A DNA stretch of 64,000 nt from an uncultured Polaribacter sp. (GCA_947497755.1 CANMHT010000001.1:186001-250000), one strand, 5' to 3'; shown: positions 8,375 through 16,966, counted from the stretch's first letter. Made by a program: numbers and translations. Notes: generated by a model from the sequence alone, not told the origin.

Positions 8375-10267
8375 ATGTTAGATAAAAGTCAAGAAAACCA
8401 AGAAGAGCAAAGTACTCCAACTCCAGAAGTAACTGAAGTAGCTGGAACAACAACTAATGTTGATGCAAAAGCTGAAGAAGAACAAAAAGCTACAGATAAA
8501 GCAGTAGAGGAGATTGAAGAAAAGGTTGCAGAAGAAGCAGAAAAGGATGCAGAAAAAAGTTCTATTCCGATGTTAGATTATGCTACTATGGAATTAGAAG
8601 CATTGGCTGATAACTTAGAAAAATTATTAAAAGAGCATCAAATTCAACAATTAAAAGCGAATGTAGATGCAATAAAAAATGCCTTTAACTTAAAATTTGG
8701 AGCTTTATTAGCAGAAAAGAAAGCAGCATTTTTAGCTGAAGGAGGAAACTCTATAGACTTTCAATATTCTAGTCCTGTAAAATCAAAATACAATGCTCTT
8801 TTAGCAGATTATAAAAAGAAAAGAGATGCTTATTATTCTGAATTAGAAGCTAAGTTAAAAGGTAATTTAGAAACGAGACATGCTGTAATTAATGAGTTAA
8901 AAGAACTTATTGCAAATGCAGATACAAAAACAATGTATAAAAGTTTTAAAGCATTGCAAACTCGTTGGAGAGAAATTGGACCTGTACCGAGAAATAAATA
9001 CAATGATACGTGGAGAAACTACCATCATCATGTAGAGCGTTTTTACGATTTATTACATTTAAGTAATGATTTTAGGGATTTAGATTTTAAACATAATTTA
9101 GAGGAAAAGTTAAAGTTAATAAAACGTGTAGAAGATTTAGCTGAGCTAGAAAATGTAAATGATGCATTTAAAGAATTGCAACAGCTACACAAAGCATGGA
9201 AAGAAGATATTGGTCCAGTTTCTAAAGAACACAGAGAAGAAATTTGGCAAAAGTTTAGCAGTGCTAGTAAGAAGATACATGATAGACGCCATGAATACTT
9301 TAGAAGCTTAAAATCTCAATACCAATCTATTATTGAAGCTAAATTAGAAGTGATTGCTAAAATTGATGCTTATGATGTGTCAAATAATAGAAAACATCAC
9401 GATTGGCAAAAGAGTATTAAAGAAATAGAAGCTTTAAGACAGCAATATTTTGATGCAGGTAAATTGCCATATGCAAAAAGTGAGCAAGTTTGGCAAAAAT
9501 TTAAAGCAGCAACCAAAAAATTCAATCACGCAAAAAATGCATTCTATAAGAATGAGAAAAACATTCAGCAAGAAAATCTAGATAAGAAGAATGCTTTGAT
9601 TGAGTTGGCAGAATCTTTAAAAGACAGTGAAGATTGGGATGCAACAACAAATATTATGAAGAAAATCCAAGCTGATTGGAAGAAAATTGGACATGTTCCA
9701 AGAAAGTTTTCTGATGATATTTGGAAGCGATTCAAATCGGCATGTAATCATTATTTTGATAGACTTCATAATAAGCAAGATGCTGTTAATAAAGAGCAAA
9801 TGGCTTTTGTAGAAGATAAAAAAGCATATTTAGAAGAAATAAAGGCTTTAGAAAGTGCTACTTTAGAAGAAATCAATGCTATTATTGAAAAATGGAGAGC
9901 TTTTGGTGAAACACCTAGAAGTGTTAGGCATATTGAATCGAAGTTTTATAAGCATATAGATAAGCTGTTAGAAGGATTGTCTATGAGTAAAGAAGAAATT
10001 GAAATGCTAAAGTTTAAAAACTTAGTCAATGGATATTTAGCTCAAGGAGATGAAAATAAGTTGAATTCTGAACAGTTATTTGTTAGAAAAAAGATTGATG
10101 AAATTAATAAGGAGATTCAGCAATTAGAAAATAACCTAAGTTTTTTCTCTAATGCAAAAGATGATAACCCTTTAGTAGTTAATGTAAGAACAAATATTAA
10201 TAATTATATGGCAGATGTAGCTATATGGAAACAAAAATTAGCTTACATTAGAAGTTTAGATTATTAA
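8375..10267 (+). CDS. DUF349 repeat protein
   Basis: A 630-residue, highly charged helical protein. An acidic, disordered N-terminus (about residues 1-65, rich in Glu/Ala/Lys) is followed by a series of DUF349 units, each with the pattern of a Trp about every 70 residues, for example WREIGPVPRNKYNDTWRNY, WKEDIGPVSKEHREEIWQKF, WKKIGHVPRKFSDDIWKRF and WRAFGETPRSVRHIESKFY. DUF349 proteins occur widely in Bacteroidota and Actinobacteria; their role is not established. It has its own promoter and a strong bidirectional terminator behind it, so it is monocistronic. Confidence 0.88.
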   Translation: MLDKSQENQEEQSTPTPEVTEVAGTTTNVDAKAEEEQKATDKAVEEIEEKVAEEAEKDAEKSSIPMLDYATMELEALADNLEKLLKEHQIQQLKANVDAIKNAFNLKFGALLAEKKAAFLAEGGNSIDFQYSSPVKSKYNALLADYKKKRDAYYSELEAKLKGNLETRHAVINELKELIANADTKTMYKSFKALQTRWREIGPVPRNKYNDTWRNYHHHVERFYDLLHLSNDFRDLDFKHNLEEKLKLIKRVEDLAELENVNDAFKELQQLHKAWKEDIGPVSKEHREEIWQKFSSASKKIHDRRHEYFRSLKSQYQSIIEAKLEVIAKIDAYDVSNNRKHHDWQKSIKEIEALRQQYFDAGKLPYAKSEQVWQKFKAATKKFNHAKNAFYKNEKNIQQENLDKKNALIELAESLKDSEDWDATTNIMKKIQADWKKIGHVPRKFSDDIWKRFKSACNHYFDRLHNKQDAVNKEQMAFVEDKKAYLEEIKALESATLEEINAIIEKWRAFGETPRSVRHIESKFYKHIDKLLEGLSMSKEEIEMLKFKNLVNGYLAQGDENKLNSEQLFVRKKIDEINKEIQQLENNLSFFSNAKDDNPLVVNVRTNINNYMADVAIWKQKLAYIRSLDY

Positions 10268-10290
10268 TTAGAAAAGTAATATTATAAAAT

Positions 10291-10323
10291 AAAAAAACTC
10301 AGAACTTAGTTCTGAGTTTTTTT
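10291..10323. terminator. Bidirectional rho-independent terminator
   Basis: Perfect 15-base arms (A7CTCAGAAC, loop TTA, GTTCTGAGT7) at 10291-10305 and 10309-10323. A runs on one side and T runs on the other make it work for both the DUF349 gene and the convergent coiled-coil gene. Confidence 0.9.
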
Positions 10324-10346
10324 ATTTATCTAAAAAGCTAAAGTTA

Positions 10347-11123
10347 TTAAGATGTGATTAAATTATCAATCTTTTCCTTTTCTTCTCTAGCTAAATCTGC
10401 ATCTACTAAAATTCTACCACTATACTCATCAATAGTAATTTTTTTACGCGTAGCAATTTCTACTTGTACTTGTGGTGGAATTGTAAAGAAAGAACCTCCA
10501 GAAGCACCTCTTTCAATAGAAACTACTGCTAAACCATTCTTTACTTTATTTCTAATTCTTTTATAAGCAGCTAATAAATGCTCATCAATTGCAGCAGAAA
10601 ACTCGATTGATTTTTCAGTAAGCATTTTTTGCTCTTTTTCAGTTTCTTTTAAGATGTCATCTAACTCAGATCTTTTGTGTGCTAAATGCTCTTCTTGTTT
10701 TGCTAACTTCTCTTTAGTAGTAGCAATAACTTCATTTTTTTGCTCAATTCTAGCAGAAAATTCTTTAATTCTTTTTTCAGCTAATTGAATTTCTAATTCT
10801 TGATATTCAATTTCTTTAGATAAAGAATCAAATTCTCTATTGTTTCTTACTTTCTTTTGTTGCTCGTCGTATTTTTTCATTAAAGATTTAGATTCTTCGA
10901 TTAACAATTTTTTATTGTTAATGTCTGTTTCTAAATTAGATACGTCCTCTGCAAAATTAGAAAGTCTTGTGTTTAAACCTGCAATCTCGTCTTCTAAGTC
11001 CTCAACTTCTAAAGGTAATTCTCCACTTACATTTCTAATTTCATCGATTCTCGAGTCAATTAATTGTAAGTCATATAATGCTCTTAATTTTTCTTCTACA
11101 GTAACCTCTTTCTTTTTTGCCAT
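10347..11123 (-). CDS. Coiled-coil protein of the C4-type zinc-ribbon family with the cysteines lost
   Basis: A 258-residue cytosolic protein. Residues 38-182 are a long antiparallel coiled coil; the C-terminal part has the shape of the family's zinc ribbon (VVSIERGASGGSFFTIPPQ then DEYSGRILVD). In canonical members the pattern is CxxC...CxxC; here the ligand positions are Ser208, Ser211, Asp232 and Ser235, and the whole protein has no cysteine, so no metal can be held in the usual way. It lies directly after Nif3 on the same strand (three-base gap), a pairing common in Bacteroidota. The role is unknown; an interaction or nucleic-acid scaffold is possible. Confidence 0.85.
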   Translation of the reverse strand: MAKKKEVTVEEKLRALYDLQLIDSRIDEIRNVSGELPLEVEDLEDEIAGLNTRLSNFAEDVSNLETDINNKKLLIEESKSLMKKYDEQQKKVRNNREFDSLSKEIEYQELEIQLAEKRIKEFSARIEQKNEVIATTKEKLAKQEEHLAHKRSELDDILKETEKEQKMLTEKSIEFSAAIDEHLLAAYKRIRNKVKNGLAVVSIERGASGGSFFTIPPQVQVEIATRKKITIDEYSGRILVDADLAREEKEKIDNLITS

Positions 11124-11125
11124 GT

Positions 11126-11917
11126 TTAAATGTAATAAATTGGATTTGTACTTTTTTCTGATAAAATGATTGCAAAATTAGTGAATTTTTTTGTAAGATA
11201 CTCAACTAAAAGGTTTTTTGTGAACTGTTCACTTTCATAATGTCCAATATCTGCCAATAAAATTTGTTTTTCAGCTTTAAAAAAATCGTGATATTTAAAA
11301 TCTGCACTAATATATGCATCTGCTTTTGAGTGAATTGCATTCTGAATAGCAAAGCTACCAGAACCTCCTAAAACTGCTACTTTTTTGATAGGTTTACCTA
11401 AGTATTCTGAATGTCTAACACAAGCAGTTTTCATGGTTGTTTTGAGAAATTGTAAGAAATCTACTTCATTCATTGCATTTGGCAATTCTCCAATCATTCC
11501 CATTCCGATAGTTTCTTTACTAACAATATTACTTTTTGGAATAAGAGTTTCTGTATTTTCTAAACCTAAAACACTACAAATTTTTCCACTTACTCCACTT
11601 TGAACATTGTCTAAAGCAGTATGAGTAGCATAAATAGCAATGTCATTTTTTATAGCTTTTAAAACCACACGTTCTACATAACTATTCCCATTTAATTTTT
11701 TAAGCCCACTAAATATAATAGGATGGAAACTAACAATAAGATTGCAATTATTTGCAATGGCTTCATCTACGGTATCTTCTAATGTATCTAGAGCAACCAA
11801 CACACCCGTGACTTCGGTATTATAATTACCTACAAGTAAACCAACATTATCAAAGTCTTCAGCATAGTGTAATGGAGCTAGTTCTTCAATAGAATTGGTA
11901 ATGTCTTTTATAATCAT
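11126..11917 (-). CDS. Nif3-like dinuclear metal protein, compact form
   Basis: Nif3/YbgI/YqfO family, a ring-forming hexamer with a two-metal site; its substrate is unknown (GTP cyclohydrolase I type 2 labels rest on weak grounds). 263 residues from the ATG at 11917; the frame extends to a TTG at 11941. Visible: DNVGLLVG, the metal histidine in SFHPIIFSGLK, ATHTALDN, GMGMIGELP, VAVLGGSG, and the C-terminal DIGHYESE metal pair. Many Bacteroidota homologues are about 365 residues with a PII-like domain inserted before GMGMIG; here LIPKSNIVSKETIGMGMIG joins the halves directly, so the insert is absent. It forms an operon with the coiled-coil gene downstream. Confidence 0.88.
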   Translation of the reverse strand: MIIKDITNSIEELAPLHYAEDFDNVGLLVGNYNTEVTGVLVALDTLEDTVDEAIANNCNLIVSFHPIIFSGLKKLNGNSYVERVVLKAIKNDIAIYATHTALDNVQSGVSGKICSVLGLENTETLIPKSNIVSKETIGMGMIGELPNAMNEVDFLQFLKTTMKTACVRHSEYLGKPIKKVAVLGGSGSFAIQNAIHSKADAYISADFKYHDFFKAEKQILLADIGHYESEQFTKNLLVEYLTKKFTNFAIILSEKSTNPIYYI

Positions 11918-12004
11918 AAAATTTCTTTCTAAGAAAATCAAAGTTAGTAAAATGAAACTAAACTTAAATCATCAATTTGTGGTTAAAAATAAAGATTGTT
12001 ATTC

Positions 12005-12039
12005 TTTGTTTTTTTAGACCTAAATAATTTTTACATTCG
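12005..12039 (+). promoter_or_regulatory. Possible lpxK promoter
   Basis: TTTG (12005-12008), N23, TACATTCG (12032-12039), a TAnnTTCG variant of the -7 element. It lies only five bases before the ATG at 12045, so the transcript would be nearly leaderless; this makes the call tentative. Confidence 0.35.
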
Positions 12040-12044
12040 TACTA

Positions 12045-13064
12045 ATGAAATTAATCCGATTATTACTTTTTCCTTTTAGCTTTGTTTATATGCTAATTAC
12101 TTCCTTACGTAATTGGTTTTTTGATATTGGTGTTTTTAAAACTACAAGGTTTAACAAACCAGTAATTGCTGTTGGTAATTTGTCTGTTGGAGGTACAGGG
12201 AAAACACCTCAAATTGAGTACTTGATTCGATTATTAAATAAAAACAAGCTCGCAGTTTTAAGTAGAGGATATGGAAGAAAAACAAAAGGATTTTTACTAG
12301 CAAATGCTTCTAAAAAAGCAAGTGATATAGGAGATGAACCCTTGCAGTTTTTTAAAAAATTTAAAGGCATCACTGTTGCTGTTGATGAAGACAGAGTACA
12401 TGGAATACAGCAATTAAATAATGCAGAAGTAATTTTATTAGATGATGCTTTTCAGCATAGAAAAGTAACTGCTGGTTTTTATGTTGTTTTGACGAAATAT
12501 GATGCGCTTTTTTCGAGTGATTTTTTATTGCCAACAGGGAACTTGAGAGAAAGAAGAGTAGGAGTTAAGCGCGCCAATGCTGTTGTGATCACAAAATGCC
12601 CAGCAAATATTGCTGAAGAAGATCAAAAAGAAATTGAACAATTGATTAGAAGGTATTTTAACGGGCCAATTTTCTTTTCTACAATCAACTATGCTACAAC
12701 AGTTCTTAATCAAAAACATGAATCTATTAAGGTACAAGAGTTGTCAGATTATGAAGTGTTATTAGTTACAGGGATTGCTAATCCAACTCCAATGCTAACA
12801 TTTTTATCGACATTAAACTGTAACTTTAAGCATGTTAAGTTTGCAGATCATCATCAATTTAGTTCCAAAGAAATTAAAGAATTAACTCACCAGTTTGCAT
12901 CATTAAAAGCAACCCAAAAAATAATACTAACTACAGAAAAAGACTTTGTGAGATTGTCAGATCACATAGAAAATGTATACTATTTAGCTATAGAAACAAG
13001 TTTTGTAGCTAAGCAACAAGAATTTGATAGCTTGATTAATAACTATGTAAGCAATAGCTTATAA
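12045..13064 (+). CDS. lpxK: Tetraacyldisaccharide 4'-kinase
   Basis: Phosphorylates the 4' position of the lipid A disaccharide precursor at the inner face of the cytoplasmic membrane, which confirms a Gram-negative envelope. 339 residues, family length. An N-terminal membrane-anchoring helix (residues 4-20) precedes the Walker A loop GNLSVGGTGKTP (44-55); LLDDAFQHRKV carries the Walker B-like DDxxQH motif, and TTEKDFVRL the C-terminal TEKDxVKL motif. The end overlaps the stop of the convergent ppx gene by six bases. Confidence 0.95.
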   Translation: MKLIRLLLFPFSFVYMLITSLRNWFFDIGVFKTTRFNKPVIAVGNLSVGGTGKTPQIEYLIRLLNKNKLAVLSRGYGRKTKGFLLANASKKASDIGDEPLQFFKKFKGITVAVDEDRVHGIQQLNNAEVILLDDAFQHRKVTAGFYVVLTKYDALFSSDFLLPTGNLRERRVGVKRANAVVITKCPANIAEEDQKEIEQLIRRYFNGPIFFSTINYATTVLNQKHESIKVQELSDYEVLLVTGIANPTPMLTFLSTLNCNFKHVKFADHHQFSSKEIKELTHQFASLKATQKIILTTEKDFVRLSDHIENVYYLAIETSFVAKQQEFDSLINNYVSNSL

Positions 13065-13955
13065 CTTTTTATAATACAAACTTTTTATAATTCCATCTGA
13101 CAACCCAATTTTAGGCACAAAAATCTTTCTTGCACCTGTCCATTTCATGGCAGATAAATAAATTTTGGTAGCAGGTATAATTACATCGGCTCTATCTGGA
13201 TTTAAGCTTAATTCAGAAATACGTTCTTTATAAGACATCTTTTTAAGGAACTGGTATTGAGCATTTAAATAGATATATGAAATAGGTTTTCCTATTGTTC
13301 TTCCAGACATTTTAAATAGCTTGTTTATGTTTCCTCCAGAACCAATTAAAGAAATTTTCTTAATGCTTTTTGTATGTTCTTCAATCCAATTTTGAACCTC
13401 TTTAAAAATAATTTTATTTTCTGGTTTTGAGTTGTTCATCAAGCGTACAGTTCCCATTTTAAAAGATTTAGAATTGATAATTCTACCTTTTGAAAAAATA
13501 GTAAACTCTGTACTACCGCCACCAACATCAACATACAAATAAGATTGATCACTTTCTATCAATTCACTTAAATCTGTAGAAAAAATAATTGCAGCTTCTT
13601 TTTTTCCATCAATCACATCAATTTTTATTCCTGTTTTTTCAAAAATTTCTTCAACAATTTCTACTCCATTTGATGCTTCTCTCATTGCAGAAGTAGCACA
13701 GGCTTTGTATTTTTCTACTCCATGAACTTTCATAAGTAAATTAAAAGCTTTCATAGCATCAACCATTCGGTTAATATTATCTGAGCTAATTGTTCCAGAA
13801 ACAAAAGCATCAGCTCCCAAACGAATGGGAACACGAACTAAAGATGATTTTTTAAACTGAGGTTCTTTGTCTTTGTCAATAATAACATTAGATATTAGCA
13901 AGCGTATGGCATTAGAGCCAATATCTATAGCAGCATATTTCTTTATTTCTAACAA
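13059..13955 (-). CDS. Ppx/GppA family phosphatase
   Basis: Exopolyphosphatase/guanosine pentaphosphatase family of the actin-like ATPase fold, 298 residues, equal to the two-lobed catalytic core without the C-terminal HD domain of long Ppx. Motifs: AAIDIGSNAIRLLI (phosphate 1), the catalytic-Glu region CATSAMREASNG, and LYVDVGGGSTEF (phosphate 2). Substrate (polyphosphate or pppGpp) cannot be told from sequence. The only start compatible with the N-terminal strand is a TTG at 13955 (MLEIKKYAAIDIG), seven bases after the sixA-like stop; no in-frame ATG exists upstream of the motif. Confidence 0.9.
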   Translation of the reverse strand: MLEIKKYAAIDIGSNAIRLLISNVIIDKDKEPQFKKSSLVRVPIRLGADAFVSGTISSDNINRMVDAMKAFNLLMKVHGVEKYKACATSAMREASNGVEIVEEIFEKTGIKIDVIDGKKEAAIIFSTDLSELIESDQSYLYVDVGGGSTEFTIFSKGRIINSKSFKMGTVRLMNNSKPENKIIFKEVQNWIEEHTKSIKKISLIGSGGNINKLFKMSGRTIGKPISYIYLNAQYQFLKKMSYKERISELSLNPDRADVIIPATKIYLSAMKWTGARKIFVPKIGLSDGIIKSLYYKKL

Positions 13956-13962
13956 GCGTAAT

Positions 13963-14451
13963 CTATTTGTGATTTTTAGGAGTATCTATCAAAATAGTTT
14001 CTCCTTTTTTTATACTTTTCCAATGTTTAGTATCAAACTGAATACCTATAACACCACAAGTTGGTACGTGGGCAATTGGTTTGTTTCCAAATTTGTTTAC
14101 AAAGGTATTGATTCCATGATCGTGACTAAAAACAATGGCAGAGTCAAAATTATCATCTAAAGCTTTAATTGTTTTTACTAAATAGCCATCACTAAAACTA
14201 TACAATTGTCTTTTGATTTTAAGATTGGCCATTGGATAACCAAAATTTTCACAAAATATAATAGAAGTGTGTAATGCTCTGTTTGCACTACTGGTTACAA
14301 ATACATCTGGCTTTTGAATATTTTTTGCTAAGTATTTAGATAGTAAATGAGCATCGTTAATCCCTCTTTTTTTTAGAGGTCTATCGATGTCTGCTACGCC
14401 ATCATATTCCCAAGACGATTTTGCATGCCTAACAATATACAGTGTCTTCAT
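13963..14451 (-). CDS. SixA-type histidine phosphatase
   Basis: 162-residue member of the histidine phosphatase superfamily close to SixA, which removes phosphate from phosphohistidine in HPt domains. The catalytic RHAKS motif is in LYIVRHAKSSWEYDG, a second basic site in VTSSANRALHTS (SSxxxRAxxT), and a second histidine in VFSHDHGIN. It lies between pdxH and the ppx gene on one strand with gaps of 30 and 7 bases. The true substrate is open; short SixA-like proteins are common in Bacteroidota without known partners. Confidence 0.88.
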   Translation of the reverse strand: MKTLYIVRHAKSSWEYDGVADIDRPLKKRGINDAHLLSKYLAKNIQKPDVFVTSSANRALHTSIIFCENFGYPMANLKIKRQLYSFSDGYLVKTIKALDDNFDSAIVFSHDHGINTFVNKFGNKPIAHVPTCGVIGIQFDTKHWKSIKKGETILIDTPKNHK

Positions 14452-14481
14452 TCTAAAGTTTGATAGAGTAAATATAAAAAA

Positions 14482-15129
14482 TTATGGAGCTAATCGTTCT
14501 ATTTTCCAAGAAAAATCTTTTTGTAAAGTATATCGAATTCGATCGTGCATTCTATTAGGCCTTCCTTGCCAAAATTCAATAGAAACAGGTTTAATTAAAA
14601 AACCACCCCAATGATCTGGTCTTGGTATTTCTTGATTTTCGTATTTTTTTTCAAAGGATTTTAAGTTGTTATCTAAAGCTTCTCTAGAAGCTACAACATC
14701 ACTTTGGTTTGAAGCCCATGCGCCAAGTTTACTTCCGTCTGGGCGTGATTCAAAATAGCCATCAGATAAATTCTCTGCTAATTTTTGAGCTATACCTTTG
14801 ATAATGATTTGCTGTTCTAATGCAGGCCAAAAAAAAGACAAACAAACTTGGTTGTTGGCAGCAATTGCTTTCCCTTTTTCAGAATTGTAGTTGGTATAAA
14901 AAATAAAACCTTCCCAAGTGTATTTTTTTAACAAAACTACTCTGCTTTTTGGAAAGCCATCCAATCCAATGGAAGCTATGGTCATCGCATTTGCTTCATC
15001 TACCATTTCTGAGGCATCTGCATGTAAAAACCATTGTTGAAATAGTTCAATCGGGTTTTCTGGGCAATTATTTTCTAATAGCTCTTGCTTTTCGTAAGAT
15101 TTACGATAATTACTTAAATCATGTGCCAT
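14482..15129 (-). CDS. pdxH: Pyridoxamine 5'-phosphate oxidase
   Basis: FMN enzyme that oxidises pyridoxine or pyridoxamine 5'-phosphate to pyridoxal phosphate. 215 residues, family length. Seen: FMN-binding SRVVLLKKYTWEGFIFYTNYNSEKG, the QIIIKGIAQKL strand, SRPDGSKLGAWASNQSD (substrate/FMN contact) and the family signature FWQGRPNRMHDRI near the C-terminus. It is the fourth gene of a run that begins with the ECF sigma factor; a link to that regulator is inferred from order only. The product, PLP, is the cofactor of HemL encoded in this window. Confidence 0.96.
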   Translation of the reverse strand: MAHDLSNYRKSYEKQELLENNCPENPIELFQQWFLHADASEMVDEANAMTIASIGLDGFPKSRVVLLKKYTWEGFIFYTNYNSEKGKAIAANNQVCLSFFWPALEQQIIIKGIAQKLAENLSDGYFESRPDGSKLGAWASNQSDVVASREALDNNLKSFEKKYENQEIPRPDHWGGFLIKPVSIEFWQGRPNRMHDRIRYTLQKDFSWKIERLAP

Positions 15130-15186
15130 TGTATCAGTTTAAAAACTGATGTAAAAATAAGGGTTTTTACAACACAAAATGCGATA

Positions 15187-15402
15187 TTATTTTAAATCTT
15201 CACAATAAAAACCAGTAGCACTTACCAACTCTTTTACTTCTTCTTCGTGTAAATGATCGGTAGCTTCTATACGTAAAACATTATCAATATCTTCGGTATC
15301 AATAGACCATTTATTAATATTGGGATGCTCGTTTAGAACAGGTGATACTTTTTTTACTTTTTTCTTTGTTTTGATATCTGTTTTGAGAATTACAAGTTTC
15401 AT
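15187..15402 (-). CDS. Small conserved protein, possible ferredoxin-like fold
   Basis: A 71-residue soluble protein with no recognised motif. It shows a strand (KLVILKTD), a helix-like segment, a strand (NKWSIDTED), a strand (VLRIEA), a helix (EEEVKELVSA) and a final short strand with one Cys (FYCEDLK). That order would suit a small heavy-metal-domain-like alpha/beta fold, but the metal-binding CxxC is absent. It lies 17 bases after the membrane protein gene in the sigma-factor run. Confidence 0.65.
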   Translation of the reverse strand: MKLVILKTDIKTKKKVKKVSPVLNEHPNINKWSIDTEDIDNVLRIEATDHLHEEEVKELVSATGFYCEDLK

Positions 15403-15419
15403 ATCAAGTTGTATAGCGA

Positions 15420-15830
15420 TTATTCTTCTTCTTTAGTATTTGTTTCTGGAGTAGGATTTTTTACTCTATGCATGTATTCTTCATAAGCAGCTTCTCCTTC
15501 TTCTTTCCAATACGCATCATAGAGTTCCCATTTTGAAAAATCTTTTTTAGATGATTTTTTCTTAGAGTAATCTTCGCAATGACTTTTGTCTTTGTCGCCA
15601 CCATTAAATCCGCCGAAAAGAATTTTAGAAAAAATCATTAAACCAATGGCTTGCCAATATGTAATAGTTGTAAGTCCAAAAATTTCTGGCATTAACCAAT
15701 TCCATAGATATTGAAATACAAATCCGAATAAGGCAATAAAAAATACAATGAGAATTGCAATTAGCACTACCCAAAGTGCAATCATAGCTGGATTTTTACC
15801 TCTTAGTTTGTGTTTTAAATAATTTTTCAT
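15420..15830 (-). CDS. Small membrane protein encoded next to an ECF sigma factor
   Basis: 136 residues. Two membrane segments are clear, about 17-45 and 52-75, joined by a short loop; the C-terminal 60 residues are charged and predicted cytosolic, with KWELYDAYWKEEGEAAYEEYM and an acidic tail. The gene starts 10 bases after the sigma-factor stop. That position and topology are what an anti-sigma factor would have, but no known anti-sigma zinc or helical domain is recognisable, so this is only a hypothesis. Confidence 0.75.
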   Translation of the reverse strand: MKNYLKHKLRGKNPAMIALWVVLIAILIVFFIALFGFVFQYLWNWLMPEIFGLTTITYWQAIGLMIFSKILFGGFNGGDKDKSHCEDYSKKKSSKKDFSKWELYDAYWKEEGEAAYEEYMHRVKNPTPETNTKEEE

Positions 15831-15840
15831 CTTAAAAATT

Positions 15841-16380
15841 TTAATTTGTTCTGTCTTTTTGATTCTTTAATTTTTGATGTAATTGTGAAATGGCTCTATG
15901 CCTTCTAGACATAAGAGTTCCAGTAGGAATTCCAGTTTCTTCTGAAATCTCTGTATAGCTATAACCTTCTACATCTATGGCTAAAATAATTTCTCTATAA
16001 TGTGGCTTTAAACTGAAAATGGCTTTTTTTAAAGCAAGTTTTAAACTGTCAGAGTATTCAGATTCTGAGTTCTCATAAAAACTTTCTGCAAATCCAGTAA
16101 GTTGAGCTTCAATAGTATCATCAATATTTTTGGTTTTTTTGTCTTTGCGCATAATATCGACAATCTTATTTCGTATCGAATAGTAGACAAAACCAGCTAT
16201 ATTGTTAATTGGTAAAACACTCTTTCTAGAAAATATCTTTAAAGCTACATCTTGTATAATGTCTTCGGCCTCTCTATCAGCATCATTTTCAATTTTAGAA
16301 TGTACATAAGCTTTTAGGTTATGATATTCTGAATTAAAAAATGCTTTTAGTTCTTTTTCGTTCTCAGTTTCTGATGCCAT
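15841..16380 (-). CDS. ECF-type RNA polymerase sigma factor
   Basis: 179 residues. Region 2 spans about 15-80 (AEDIIQDVALKIFSRK, then FVYYSIRNKIVDIMRKDKK) and region 4 about 118-170 (LKPHYREIILAIDVEGYSYTEISEETGIPTGTLMSRRHRAISQL; its key helix-turn-helix is EISEETGIPTGTLMSRRHRA). It would direct RNA polymerase to a small regulon and probably its own operon. It heads a run of small membrane protein, small soluble protein, pdxH, sixA-like and ppx genes. No TAnnTTTG element was found upstream, which is compatible with autoregulation. Confidence 0.93.
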   Translation of the reverse strand: MASETENEKELKAFFNSEYHNLKAYVHSKIENDADREAEDIIQDVALKIFSRKSVLPINNIAGFVYYSIRNKIVDIMRKDKKTKNIDDTIEAQLTGFAESFYENSESEYSDSLKLALKKAIFSLKPHYREIILAIDVEGYSYTEISEETGIPTGTLMSRRHRAISQLHQKLKNQKDRTN

Positions 16381-16515
16381 TCAGGTCCTTTTTCTAGGTC
16401 TTCATAGATAAAGACGTTTGAAAATACAATTATTGCACTTTTTTTGAAAGTTTTTTTTAAAAATGATAGAAACGATTTTATAAAACCGATTAAGGAAAGA
16501 TATTAGACTGGAAAT

Positions 16516-16848
16516 TTAGTTTTCTTTTTTATTTATCAATTCATTTCCAAATATTTGAATTTGACTTATGATAGGAAGTACTTTTACTCCATATTCAGTT
16601 AAACTGTATTCAACCCTTGGAGGAATTTCTTTGTAAGCTTTACGATGTAAAATTCCAAAACCTACTAAACTTTTTAATTCTTGAATCAACATTTTTTCAC
16701 TTATACCAGGAACTAATCTTTTAAGTTCTCCAAAACGTCTTTTTTGCAGGCCTATTTCGTTAATTATTTGTAAGCTCCATTTGCCACCAATTACTTTTAA
16801 AGCTTCGCTTACTGGGCATATAGAAACATTTTTTGTGTTTTTTTTCAT
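16516..16848 (-). CDS. HxlR-family transcriptional regulator
   Basis: 110-residue winged-helix dimer of the HxlR family. The N-terminus carries CPVSEALKVIGGKW with Cys11 in the position of the redox-sensing Cys6 of YodB; the DNA-binding region follows (FGELKRLVPGISEKMLIQELKSL; recognition helix SEKMLIQELK) and the wing PRVEYSLTEYG. YodB-type members sense quinones, diamide or hypochlorite through that cysteine and repress a divergent oxidoreductase. Here the divergent gene is a NAD(P)-binding NmrA-like protein and a matching palindrome lies between them, so repression of that gene under thiol stress is a good inference. Confidence 0.93.
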   Translation of the reverse strand: MKKNTKNVSICPVSEALKVIGGKWSLQIINEIGLQKRRFGELKRLVPGISEKMLIQELKSLVGFGILHRKAYKEIPPRVEYSLTEYGVKVLPIISQIQIFGNELINKKEN

Positions 16849-16886
16849 TTGTAATTATTTGTTTATCAGTAATACAAACTTTTTTG

Positions 16887-16943
16887 TTAGTACCTTACTA
16901 ATTTGTAGGTACTTGTAAAAAGTAGGGTAAAGATATAATTTTG
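16887..16943 (+). promoter_or_regulatory. HxlR operator and NmrA-like gene promoter
   Basis: Promoter: TTG (16913-16915), N20, TAATTTTG (16936-16943), full match. Operator: two overlapping inverted repeats just upstream of the -33 element, TTAGTA-CCT-TACTAA (16887-16901) and GTACCT-N11-AGGTAC (16890-16912). The stretch TACTAATTTGTAGGTA (16896-16911) resembles the YodB box TACT-N7-AGTA known from Bacillus. A repressor bound here would block the -33 element. Confidence 0.7.
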
Positions 16944-16966
16944 TGTCTAATTTTAAAATTGATACA

